Of a DNA stretch of 64,000 nucleotides, positions 36,761 through 46,216 are shown one piece after another. This stretch comes from an uncultured Saprospiraceae bacterium (GTDB lineage: Bacteria > Bacteroidota > Bacteroidia > Chitinophagales > Saprospiraceae), in NCBI GenBank assembly GCA_938015435.1, contig CALLPN010000003.1, positions 426,803 to 490,802 of the forward strand. Reading direction: 5' to 3'. Within the stretch, counting starts at the first letter, position 1. Each line of letters opens with the position of its first letter. Position numbers and translations under genes: made by a program. Below the pieces are notes generated by a model. That model made no database searches, was not told the origin of the DNA, and saw only the letters and a list, made by a program, of their open reading frames with translations.

Positions 36761-39700
36761 ATGACTACGCCAAAAAAAGGCTATCCATATTCTGAACTTG
36801 ACGACCGAAGATTTGAAGAACTTCACTATTCAATTGGAAAGTTAAGGATTGAAAAGGGTGACTGGAAAGGACGGTTTGACGAAATCAATCTTCTACAAGG
36901 AGTTGGGGAACGTGGACGAGATTGTAGTTTGCATCTGGATGGCAAATCGCTTGGGCTAATTCAGTGTAAGCATAGTATTGATAGTGGCAAGAGAATTTCT
37001 AGACCCGAGTGCGCAAGAGAGATTATCAAATTTGTGCTTCATTACTTGTTGGACAAGCGGCTGATTCATAACCCTAAGAAATTTACATACTGGTTTGCTG
37101 TCTCTTTCGGCTTCAATGAAAAAGCGAAAGATTTACTGGATGATTTCAACAAGCAGATACTAAAACAGGCAGAACTTAAAAAATGGACAGAAACTGTAAT
37201 AAATGCCAATGAAGGACTTAAGCATATTAATTACAATGACATTGAATCTGACCTTAAAGCAGTGCTCACATCAATTACCATAAAGAAAATAGTTCCACAA
37301 GACCTAGATCTGCTGCTAAATACAGACGGTTTCCAATCTATAAAGAAAACTTTTTTCGAGGTTAGAATGGTCATTGAATCGGAAACAGTTGAAAAGCTAG
37401 CCGAAGAGCTGAAAAAGCAAGGAGAATACCAAACCACTACTAATATTCCGATTGATGTTATCCTTCAAAAATTTAATCATACCTCCCACTTCCTTACGGA
37501 TTATAATAGCTCTTTTGAAGGGATAGATGATTCGCACATAGAAAGAACGGAAACGAATGATTTACTTCAATGGATCAAATCACCATTAGGTAAAGATGAG
37601 CAACCTGTGGCTTTACTGGTTGGCGGTGCAGGTAGTGGAAAAACGGTTATTCTGAAAGATTTATTTCTGAAATTAGTAGAAACTAATGTAGCTGCAATTG
37701 CTTTAAAAGCTGATAGGCTTTATGCTGAAAGCATCACGGATTTACAATATAAAATTCATCTTGAAGACTCATTTGAAAAAGTAATTCGAACTGTAAGCGA
37801 AATCAGCGAACGAGTAGTTGTGCTTATTGACCAGATAGATGCGCTTTCCCAGTCTTTATCCGCCAAACGAGAATATCTCGATACCTACAACCTCCTCGTT
37901 AGAAAGCTTATTGCCATTGATCGAGTAAGGGTGGTTATCTCTGTAAGAGCATACGATCTCAATTATGATAATGAACTTAAATTCTACAAAAATCAAAAAA
38001 GCTTCAAAGTTGGTTTATTAGATGAAGCTCAAGTTATAAAGGTGTTAATCAAACTTGGAATAAGAGGGAATGAAGTACCTGGAGAATTACTCAATCTTCT
38101 GAAAATGCCACATCATCTAAATGTGTTTTGTAAGATTTACGATTCCCAAACCAACCTTCGGTCAATAACGACACTGCATGATCTGTATGAAAGTCTTTGG
38201 GATCAGCAAATAGCGAAGGTGCCGCCTCCATCACCAGCTAGTACTGATAAATGCGCAAATCTAGTTTTTGTCATTGCGGAACAGATGCACGAAGAACAGC
38301 GAATTAGCACATCTTCAAAGTCATTTTTGGGATATTTTACGGACGAGTTCGCCTATTTGAAAAGTAGTGGAATTGTAACAGAAACGGATAAGGAAGTTCA
38401 ATTTTTCCATCAAACATTTTTTGACTTTGCTTTTGCGAAACAATTTGTTCAGAACGGAAATCCAGTAACAAGCTATATAATTGAAAACCACCAAGGTCTT
38501 TTCATTCGATCAAGTTTGAAAATGATTATAGGTTTTCTGCGCGAGCAAGATCATCCTACGTACATAAAATCTCTAGAAACTATACTACTTTCCTCGAAGT
38601 ATCGCTTCCATATCAAGCTGATGTTATTGAACTTGCTTGGTTTTGAAGAAGCCCCAAGAGCAAATGAAAAGCAGCTTGTGAAATTCCACATTCTACAGAG
38701 TAAAGAACTGAAACTACCTTTTTTAGATTCGGTCACAGGCATTAGTTGGTTTATGTATCTTATTGAAGAGGGAGAACTTAATAAGCTGATTACTCAAAAG
38801 GTTGGCTGGTTCAATAAGATTGCTGAACGCGATTGGGGAAGAGCGAATAAGGTTGCGGACAAAATAAAATCCCTTTTATACTATAAAAGTAACTCTGAAA
38901 AGTGGGATGCACAAATTAACTTGCTATGGCAGATCTTAATCAAACAACTACCTAAAAACAGGCAAGTCGTTTGCGGTTTTCTTTTGAATTGTCCTGAATT
39001 TGAAGGGAAATCAAAATTCATTTTCCAGGTGCTCTACTATGTTAAAGAATGGGATGTACCATTAGCTTTTCAACTTTTCGAAAAACATGAAGTCGGAGCA
39101 GAGTCTAATCGATTTGGATATTACAAGATCCTCGAAGATGCGTTAAACTTCGATGTTGATTGGGTAATACAGAAGTATAAAGCCCATTGTCTTAATAAAA
39201 TTAAAGCCATCAAGAACAATAGCGATAAGCCTCATTTTGACCATCAAGACATAAAGCTATTGAAAAAGATGTTTGCGGTTGATAATATTAAAGCCTTCGA
39301 CTTCGCATTGGGTATTGTCAAGCGAATTTCTGCGAAAACTAGTGGCAAGAATAAATCTAAACTGTACATGGACTTGGGATTTTGGCTTTTCGATTATGAC
39401 CGACGAGGCCATTCCCAAGGACACGAGGCAATTTATCATTTACTCGTAAATAATGTACAAGAGCATGCAGAACAAACCACTCTATTGTTTGACCAGTTTT
39501 ATGTAGATTATCAAAACAGTAATTCCATTACCATCTTAAGGTTGTTGTTCTTCGGGTTATATGCAAATCCATCTCACTATACAAATGAGATATTTAAACT
39601 AATGGATCTTTTTTATCAAAAAGATGGCTTAGAGGGAAACGACAAGATTCAATACCAATTCAGGCAGCTCTTAATGGCAGTTTATTCACACTTTAACCAA

Positions 39701-41347
39701 GTCCAAAAAGAAACTATTGACAAAATAGTCCTTTCAATTGAGTCGAAGTACGAGGTCAGAATATACAATGATGAGAATGACAACAAACGACATAATTTAA
39801 TGAGATACGGTTATCGCCAATTTCTCTATTTAAGTGCCATTCCACTAACCGAAGTTATGGCAAGGCCACAGCTAAGAAAACGCTTTCAAGAACTACGCAG
39901 AAAATTTAAGACGGCTAAGGATCAAGAGCCAAATAAAGTTAGAACATCTTGGGTTGGCCCGCCAATGGAAAACTCAGCTTACGATAAAATGACATTTGTT
40001 CAATGGGAACAATCATTTGAAAAGTATGATGCTGAGTATAAATCCGTATTCGGATCGTTCAAAGGCTCAATTGTGGAGCACTCACGCACATTTCAAGCAG
40101 AAGTAAAGAACAGGGCACTACATTTCTTTCCTTTCATCGAAAAATTGATTGACGAGAACAATGTACCATACCAATATATAGTCGCTGGTCTTACAGGCTT
40201 AAAAGAAGTTAAATACGACCCAGTTGAAGTGCAACGTATTTACAAAAAAGCCCTTTCCATTCCATTTGATCGTGAATACACTCTTTACTTCGTTTGGATT
40301 TCCTTGTACTTTGTAGAGGCCAAAATTCTGGATAAGGATGTATTGGAATATCTGATCGAAATTTCTATAAATCATTTAGATCCAGAAGGTAACACCATTC
40401 GCAATGATGTATTGACTGATGGCATAAATAACGTACGCGGATCAGCAGCAGGAATTATCAGCAAGGTCTATTTTAATCCTGTCTTTGAACAACTCATATT
40501 TGATGCACTTAACCAAATAGCCAAAGATCCGAATCTAAGTGTTCGTGTTGCAATAATGCCAGATCTTGCAATGCTAATGCACCTTAATGAGGAAAAAACA
40601 CTAGAAGTCTTTCTAAAACTAGTAAATTCTGACGAACCAGAAATATTTAAGTATTCCATCCGGTCGGTTCGATATTTACTCAACAACAACTTCGACAAGC
40701 TCAACGACTACTTCCAACGAGCAATTAAAACGAAATTCGCAAATGGTCCAATTGCCGAAATTTTGGGTGAAGCGTGGTTGAAAGAAAAAGAAGGAAGCTA
40801 TCAGCTACTAAACTCAATTTTGAGAATCAGTGATGAAGCAAAGGCGAAACTCGTAGATTTAGCAGTCAAAAACCTTGGGGATAAAAAAGAAAGTGTTCGT
40901 GCAAAATGCCGTCAAATATTTCTAAGATTCCTTAACTCAAACGATGAAAAAGTAATACAAGAATATTCATTTGCATTCTTAGATCTCACCTCTGAAATGT
41001 TCCTTGAAGTTTATCCGTTGCTTAAAAAGTACGCTAGATCAAATGTGGCCAGAAAAGGGCCGCACCACTATTTCGAATATCTACTTAAATGTGCTAAAAA
41101 GCATCCAGTTGAATGTCTCGAACTTCTACAATATGTGACCACCTACGACAAACCCGATATTTCCCAGGCAGGTTACTATAATGAAGAACCTGTTAAAGTA
41201 CTTATAGGGATTTACAATTCGCTATCCAGTTTAGAAGCAAAGAACCCCAAGCATTTAAATAAAACCATAGCTTTGTTTGATAAAATGCTCAAAACAAATA
41301 AATTTAGTGGTGCAACAAACAAAGTGATCGATCAGGTTGAAATGTAA
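36761..41347 (+). CDS. Avs-like STAND NTPase with N-terminal Mrr-like nuclease domain
   Basis: A 1528-residue single-gene system. The N-terminal 115 residues look like a PD-(D/E)xK nuclease of the Mrr type: alpha-1 Glu19/Glu20, Asp54 in ERGRDCSLHLDG, then Gln68 and Lys70 in LGLIQCKHS, the QxK variant used by Mrr. The central P-loop NTPase has Walker A GGAGSGKT (288-295), Walker B VVVLIDQID (352-360) and a sensor-like RVVISVRAYD (about 390-399). About 1100 C-terminal residues are helical, HEAT/TPR-like, without any membrane segment. Nuclease, STAND ATPase and long repeat sensor is the layout of Avs antiphage proteins, in which the sensor recognises a phage terminase or portal. It stands between unrelated genes. 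Alternatives are another NACHT/STAND ATPase or a restriction factor. Confidence 0.72.
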   Translation: MTTPKKGYPYSELDDRRFEELHYSIGKLRIEKGDWKGRFDEINLLQGVGERGRDCSLHLDGKSLGLIQCKHSIDSGKRISRPECAREIIKFVLHYLLDKRLIHNPKKFTYWFAVSFGFNEKAKDLLDDFNKQILKQAELKKWTETVINANEGLKHINYNDIESDLKAVLTSITIKKIVPQDLDLLLNTDGFQSIKKTFFEVRMVIESETVEKLAEELKKQGEYQTTTNIPIDVILQKFNHTSHFLTDYNSSFEGIDDSHIERTETNDLLQWIKSPLGKDEQPVALLVGGAGSGKTVILKDLFLKLVETNVAAIALKADRLYAESITDLQYKIHLEDSFEKVIRTVSEISERVVVLIDQIDALSQSLSAKREYLDTYNLLVRKLIAIDRVRVVISVRAYDLNYDNELKFYKNQKSFKVGLLDEAQVIKVLIKLGIRGNEVPGELLNLLKMPHHLNVFCKIYDSQTNLRSITTLHDLYESLWDQQIAKVPPPSPASTDKCANLVFVIAEQMHEEQRISTSSKSFLGYFTDEFAYLKSSGIVTETDKEVQFFHQTFFDFAFAKQFVQNGNPVTSYIIENHQGLFIRSSLKMIIGFLREQDHPTYIKSLETILLSSKYRFHIKLMLLNLLGFEEAPRANEKQLVKFHILQSKELKLPFLDSVTGISWFMYLIEEGELNKLITQKVGWFNKIAERDWGRANKVADKIKSLLYYKSNSEKWDAQINLLWQILIKQLPKNRQVVCGFLLNCPEFEGKSKFIFQVLYYVKEWDVPLAFQLFEKHEVGAESNRFGYYKILEDALNFDVDWVIQKYKAHCLNKIKAIKNNSDKPHFDHQDIKLLKKMFAVDNIKAFDFALGIVKRISAKTSGKNKSKLYMDLGFWLFDYDRRGHSQGHEAIYHLLVNNVQEHAEQTTLLFDQFYVDYQNSNSITILRLLFFGLYANPSHYTNEIFKLMDLFYQKDGLEGNDKIQYQFRQLLMAVYSHFNQVQKETIDKIVLSIESKYEVRIYNDENDNKRHNLMRYGYRQFLYLSAIPLTEVMARPQLRKRFQELRRKFKTAKDQEPNKVRTSWVGPPMENSAYDKMTFVQWEQSFEKYDAEYKSVFGSFKGSIVEHSRTFQAEVKNRALHFFPFIEKLIDENNVPYQYIVAGLTGLKEVKYDPVEVQRIYKKALSIPFDREYTLYFVWISLYFVEAKILDKDVLEYLIEISINHLDPEGNTIRNDVLTDGINNVRGSAAGIISKVYFNPVFEQLIFDALNQIAKDPNLSVRVAIMPDLAMLMHLNEEKTLEVFLKLVNSDEPEIFKYSIRSVRYLLNNNFDKLNDYFQRAIKTKFANGPIAEILGEAWLKEKEGSYQLLNSILRISDEAKAKLVDLAVKNLGDKKESVRAKCRQIFLRFLNSNDEKVIQEYSFAFLDLTSEMFLEVYPLLKKYARSNVARKGPHHYFEYLLKCAKKHPVECLELLQYVTTYDKPDISQAGYYNEEPVKVLIGIYNSLSSLEAKNPKHLNKTIALFDKMLKTNKFSGATNKVIDQVEM

Positions 41348-41443
41348 GGATTCCAACAAACTCTTTTGTATATTAAAAGATAAAAAGATAACTAAGCGCA
41401 ACACAAGAGTTCGTACCTCACTCCTCCAAATACTCGTAATACG

Positions 41444-43510
41444 TTAGTACTCCAACAAATCACCAATAGCTTGACTCACTTTTTCAGTAGATGGAATCAT
41501 AGTTTTTTCCAACACTTCATTTAAGGGTATAGCTGGCATGTTAGCAGATCCCACCACTCTTACTGGAGCGTCTAATGCTTCAAAACATTCAGCTTGTACT
41601 CTTGCTGCGATGCTCTGACCAAATCCATTTTCTGATGGTTCTTCAGTGACTACTAATATGCGATGGTAATCTCTGGCTTGTGTATAGATAAGCTCTGTAT
41701 CTAATGGATATAGTGTACGTAGATCTAATACTGCGACACGACCTTCATAATCTTTGGCCGCATTGAGCGCCCAGTGTACACCCATACCATAAGCAACTAC
41801 TAGTATCGCTGAGCCATTTTCTTTTTGGTCCTCATCGGCTTCTAGTACCATGTTACCTACTCCAAATGGTAAGACATAATCTTTGGCAGGTTCTATCGAC
41901 CTAGCAGCGTCTGTACCTTTTACTTTAGACCAGTAAAGACCTTTATGCTCTAGCATTACTACAGGATTAGGGTCGTGATATGCGGCTTTCATCAGGCCTT
42001 TCATATCTGCTCCATTACTAGGGTAGGCGATCTTGATTCCTCTGATATTAGTTAGGATAGATTCTATACTACTACTATGGTATGGTCCACCACTACCGTA
42101 AGCACCTATAGGTACTCTGAGTATCATAGAGACTGGCCATTTACCATTAGATAGATAACATGATCTACTCACTTCTGTAAATAGCTGATTTAGCCCTGGC
42201 CATATATAATCTGCAAATTGGACTTCTACAATAGGTTTTAGCCCAGCTGCAGACATTCCGACAGTGCTTCCTACGATAAATGCCTCTTGTATAGGTGTAT
42301 TGAATACTCTTTCATCACCAAATTTCTGTGCCAATGTCGCCGCTTCACGGAATACACCTCCGAGTCTAGCTCCGACATCTTGTCCATATAGAAGACATTC
42401 TTTATGATCTTCCATCAACTCTTGAACTGCTAATAATGCGCAATCGACCATCACCTTCTCTTCTCCATCAGCTGGTGATCTCTCTCCCGTTTCTTCAGTA
42501 ATAGGTGTTGGGGCAAAATCATTAGTGTATAGATCTTCTGGTCGAGGATCTTCAGCTAACTTTGCTTTTTCGTATTCTGATTCTACTTGCTTTTTGACGG
42601 CAGCTTCAATACTCTTTATTTTTTTCTCGGATAATCCTGATTTAGCAAGTTGCTTTCGCAGCACAGGATATGGATCTCTAGTGGCATGCTCTTCCAGATC
42701 GTCGCGATACCATTCCATACGTACACCAGATGTGTGGTGATTAAGAAGAGGTACAGTGGCATGTATTAAGAATGGTCTTCTTTCCTTACGCACTAGATCG
42801 ATTACTTCAGTCAAAGTATTATAGCACTTTGAGAAGTCACTACCATTGATAGACCTTACTTCTATGCCCGGAAATCCTTTGGCGTATTCAGCCGCATTCA
42901 TAGCTCTAGTCTCTGCTGCATTAGCTGATATATCCCAACCATTATCCTGTACTAGATAGATAATAGGTAGCTGCTTAAGCGCAGCCATCTGCATAGCTTC
43001 TGATATTTCGCCTTCTGTCATGGATGCATCACCGATCGAACATACGGATATGCCTTTCTTGGCTTTGCCTTTATGGATTTTAGTAATCTCTTTATACTGC
43101 AGTCCCATTGCTACTCCAGTTGCTGGGATGGCTTGCATACCAGTCGCAGAAGATTGGTGCGGTATTTTTGGCTTATCATCATCTTTAAGGCTAGGATGAC
43201 AGTAATAGGATCTACCTCCACTAAATGGATCTTCTCGCTTAGCAAGCAGCTGTAGCATAAGATCATAGGGCGTCATACCTATAGACAGCAGCATAGCATC
43301 ATCTCTATAATATGGAGCAACAAAATCTTGCGGAAGCAGCTGCAATCCAGCTGCGATCTGAATCGCCTCATGGCCTCTAGACGTAGCATGGACATATTTA
43401 CTTACATGTTTGAAGTTGTCTTCGTAGAGTTCGGCCATAGTTTTGGCAGTACACATGAGCTCAAATGCTCTTTTTAGGACTTTTTTATCTACGGAGTTCT
43501 TCTTCTGCAT
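41444..43510 (-). CDS. Fused 2-oxoacid dehydrogenase E1 (alpha-beta fusion)
   Basis: A 688-residue fusion of E1 alpha and E1 beta subunits. The alpha half (about 1-330) includes the thiamine diphosphate motif SIGDASMTEGEISEAMQMAALKQLPII...QDN (about 167-200) and YRDDAMLLSIGM near 68. The beta half (about 345-688) includes ECLLYGQDVG, VFNTPIQEAFIVGSTVGMSAAG (about 400-421), the conserved RVPIGAYGSGGPYHSSSIE (about 475-493) and VTEEPSENGFGQSIAARV (about 630-647). Such fused E1 proteins in Bacteroidota are usually annotated as branched-chain or general 2-oxoacid dehydrogenases. The E2 at 25278 is the only E2 in the window and may form the complex with it; the E3 is elsewhere. Confidence 0.9.
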   Translation of the reverse strand: MQKKNSVDKKVLKRAFELMCTAKTMAELYEDNFKHVSKYVHATSRGHEAIQIAAGLQLLPQDFVAPYYRDDAMLLSIGMTPYDLMLQLLAKREDPFSGGRSYYCHPSLKDDDKPKIPHQSSATGMQAIPATGVAMGLQYKEITKIHKGKAKKGISVCSIGDASMTEGEISEAMQMAALKQLPIIYLVQDNGWDISANAAETRAMNAAEYAKGFPGIEVRSINGSDFSKCYNTLTEVIDLVRKERRPFLIHATVPLLNHHTSGVRMEWYRDDLEEHATRDPYPVLRKQLAKSGLSEKKIKSIEAAVKKQVESEYEKAKLAEDPRPEDLYTNDFAPTPITEETGERSPADGEEKVMVDCALLAVQELMEDHKECLLYGQDVGARLGGVFREAATLAQKFGDERVFNTPIQEAFIVGSTVGMSAAGLKPIVEVQFADYIWPGLNQLFTEVSRSCYLSNGKWPVSMILRVPIGAYGSGGPYHSSSIESILTNIRGIKIAYPSNGADMKGLMKAAYHDPNPVVMLEHKGLYWSKVKGTDAARSIEPAKDYVLPFGVGNMVLEADEDQKENGSAILVVAYGMGVHWALNAAKDYEGRVAVLDLRTLYPLDTELIYTQARDYHRILVVTEEPSENGFGQSIAARVQAECFEALDAPVRVVGSANMPAIPLNEVLEKTMIPSTEKVSQAIGDLLEY

Positions 43511-43704
43511 ATAATATAAATGTGGCTTTTGATCAATTGGTCACGTAAGTTAATCAAATGCACATATTAAGCCAAGGCGATATCAAGATTATAATGAGTA
43601 TTAATTCTGAGTATCATGAAGCTACCTTTTTAGGCAAACGATAAACTATTTAGGCCTAAGAAATTATAATCACAGCTCAGAATCCTTATTTTACAACATC
43701 AAAA

Positions 43705-43979
43705 GACTTTTAGTTATAAAAGTCAATGATAAATCTCATCTTAGATTGATTAAAGACTTTTAGATATAAAAGTCAAGGATAGATTTTCATCTTAGATTGA
43801 TTAAAGACTTTTAGATGTAAAAGTCAATGATAAATCTCATTTTAGGATGATAAAGACTTTTAGATATAAAAGTCAAGGATAGATTCTCATCTTAGATTGA
43901 TTAATGACTTTTAAAATTATAAAAGTCAATGATAGATCTCATCTTAAATTGATTAAAGACTTTTAGATATAAAAGTCAA
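43705..43979 (+). repeat. Six tandem hairpin repeats with alternating half-units
   Basis: Six copies of the palindrome GACTTTTAgatATAAAAGTC begin at 43705, 43755, 43806, 43855, 43906 and 43958, about 50 bases apart. The segment after each hairpin alternates strictly: AATGATAAATCTCAT-type in copies 1, 3 and 5, and AAGGATAGATTTTCAT-type in copies 2, 4 and 6. The true unit is therefore a dimer of about 101 bases. The segments between hairpins are conserved, so this is not a CRISPR. The array ends 50 bases before the S46 peptidase ATG. Confidence 0.9.
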
Positions 43980-44028
43980 GGATAAAGTCTCTTTTACATA
44001 CATACGTATAATCATACAATCTATAATA

Positions 44029-46179
44029 ATGAAAATAGTATCAACGATCCAAGTAGTGTTACTTATAACTTTTGTCAATGTGACTCTATTCGCAGGAGGA
44101 GGCATGTGGCTCCCACAATTGATCAAATCACTCAATGAGGGTGAAATGCAAAGTATGGGTATGAAGCTAACTGCAGAAGATATCTATAGTGTTAACGAAG
44201 GATCACTCAAAGATGCGATTGTGCACTTTGGTGGTTTTTGTACGGGAGAATTGATCTCTGGCTCTGGACTTATACTGACTAATCACCATTGCGGATATAG
44301 TAATATACAGTCTCACTCTACATTAGAAGATAATTATCTTAAAGATGGTTTTTGGGCCAAGTCAAACGCTGAAGAAAAAGCTAATCCAGGTCTATTTGTG
44401 CGATTTATCGATCGAATAGAAGATGTAACCAACGATGCTATGATAGGGGTTACTGACGATATGGATGCTAAGTCTCGCCAATCCACTATTGATACTAATC
44501 TAGAGCTAATCAAGGCGAAGTATGATATGGGAGAATTCCAAGAGTTGATATTAAGACCATTTTATAATGGAAATCAATATTTCGCTTTTGTGACTACCGT
44601 ATATAATGATGTGAGACTAGTCGGTGCGCCTCCAGAATCTATAGGCAAGTTTGGTTCGGATACTGATAACTGGGTGTGGCCACGTCATACTGGAGATTTT
44701 TCATTATTCAGAGTATATGCAAGTCCAGATAATAAGCCGGCTAACTATTCAGAAGAAAATATACCTTATACACCAAAGCACTTCTTACCAGTATCATTGG
44801 ACGGAGTAGAAGAAGGTGATTTTACTATGGTATTTGGTTTTCCAGGTCGTACTAATCAGTACTTACCATCACCTGCGGTAGAAGAGATCGTGGAGAAGCT
44901 GAATCCTGCAAAGATTAGTATTAGAGAAAATGCATTAGCGATCATAGATAAATACATGAGAGCAGATGAAGAGATCCGTTTGAAGTACTCATCAAAATTT
45001 GCTAGAACAGCGAATTACTGGAAGAAGTGGATTGGTGAAAGTCAAGGATTAGAAAAGTCAAAAGCTGTAGAAAAAAAGAAAAAATTAGAGGCGGATTTCC
45101 AAAGTAGGACAGCCGCAAAGTACAAGGGTATTCTACCAGAATTTGAAAAAATGTATGCGGCTAATATTGACCTTGCTTATACAAGAGATTACTATAGTGA
45201 AGTGACAAGTCGTAACATAGAGTTACTTCGTACTGTTGGCGTAACAGATAGATTGGTAAAAGCATTTGAGTCAGGTGGCGAAGAAGGCTACGACGCTTTC
45301 AAAAAGAGATTGATGCCTTTTCTAGATGGATTTTACAAAGACTATATTTCCAAAATTGATCATGATGTATTCGCGGAGTTAGTTGCTATGTACGGTAAGA
45401 ATGTAGATGAAGGATACCAACCACTCACTATCAGAAACGCGATGAGGTCGAACACGATTGGTGAATTAGCAGATAAGATTTATACTAATTCTGTTTTTGT
45501 CAATAAGGATAAGATAATGGCAATCTTAAGTATGCCTGCTGCAAGAGCGGTAGAGGGTATCAAAAATGATCCTGCGCATAAACTCTATAAAGAATGGTCT
45601 ACACTTTACAATGATAGAGTAGCAGCACCATATAATGCGAACAAGACGAAAATCGACTCGCTACAGCGTATCTATATGAAAGCTCAAATGGAAACATTTA
45701 CCAAGAAGAGATTTTTTCCAGATGCCAATAGTACTATGCGAGTATCGTATGGAACTGTAGAAGGTTACGAGCCGAGAGACGCACTGATGTATAAGCCATT
45801 TACATATCTAGATGGTATTGTAGAAAAGTATGTTCCTGGAGATTATGAGTTTGATGTAAATAAGAAATTACTAGATCTGCATGCCGCTAAAGATTATGGT
45901 CAGTATACAGATAAGACAGGTAAAGTTCCTGTTTGTTTTCTCGGATCTAATCATACTACTGGAGGTAATTCTGGTAGTCCAGCCATTGATGGATATGGTA
46001 ATTTGATTGGACTCAATTTTGATAGAGTTTGGGAAGGTACCATGAGTGATATTAATTATGATGTAGACATCTGTCGTAACATTATGGTAGATGCTCGATA
46101 CATCCTATTCGTAATAGATAAGTACGCAGGAGCCACTAGACTTATCGATGAGATGAAACTAGTAAGGCCAAAGGGATAG
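44029..46179 (+). CDS. S46-family dipeptidyl-peptidase, DPP11-type
   Basis: A 716-residue secreted serine dipeptidyl-peptidase. Signal peptide is residues 1-22. The catalytic His lies in ILTNHHCGY (His86/87), the Asp in the DTDNWVWPRHTGDF region (about 220-235), and the Ser is Ser648 in GGNSGSPAID. Eighteen residues after the catalytic Ser lies Arg666 in LNFDRVWEG. The equivalent in Porphyromonas DPP11 is Arg673, 18 residues after Ser655, and it selects acidic P1 residues. DPP7 has Gly there. The protein is thus predicted to release dipeptides with Asp or Glu at P1. It acts in the periplasm, feeding peptide nutrition. The hairpin array upstream may form its leader, and the M1 peptidase follows after 37 bases. 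Confidence 0.9.
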   Translation: MKIVSTIQVVLLITFVNVTLFAGGGMWLPQLIKSLNEGEMQSMGMKLTAEDIYSVNEGSLKDAIVHFGGFCTGELISGSGLILTNHHCGYSNIQSHSTLEDNYLKDGFWAKSNAEEKANPGLFVRFIDRIEDVTNDAMIGVTDDMDAKSRQSTIDTNLELIKAKYDMGEFQELILRPFYNGNQYFAFVTTVYNDVRLVGAPPESIGKFGSDTDNWVWPRHTGDFSLFRVYASPDNKPANYSEENIPYTPKHFLPVSLDGVEEGDFTMVFGFPGRTNQYLPSPAVEEIVEKLNPAKISIRENALAIIDKYMRADEEIRLKYSSKFARTANYWKKWIGESQGLEKSKAVEKKKKLEADFQSRTAAKYKGILPEFEKMYAANIDLAYTRDYYSEVTSRNIELLRTVGVTDRLVKAFESGGEEGYDAFKKRLMPFLDGFYKDYISKIDHDVFAELVAMYGKNVDEGYQPLTIRNAMRSNTIGELADKIYTNSVFVNKDKIMAILSMPAARAVEGIKNDPAHKLYKEWSTLYNDRVAAPYNANKTKIDSLQRIYMKAQMETFTKKRFFPDANSTMRVSYGTVEGYEPRDALMYKPFTYLDGIVEKYVPGDYEFDVNKKLLDLHAAKDYGQYTDKTGKVPVCFLGSNHTTGGNSGSPAIDGYGNLIGLNFDRVWEGTMSDINYDVDICRNIMVDARYILFVIDKYAGATRLIDEMKLVRPKG

Positions 46180-46216
46180 TTTTCCTTTTTAGATATTTTA
46201 GATTAGTCGAAGAGTA

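Noticed and set aside
43705..43979. CRISPR-like array
   Set aside because: The sequences between the palindromes are conserved and alternate, whereas CRISPR spacers differ from each other. No cas genes are nearby.
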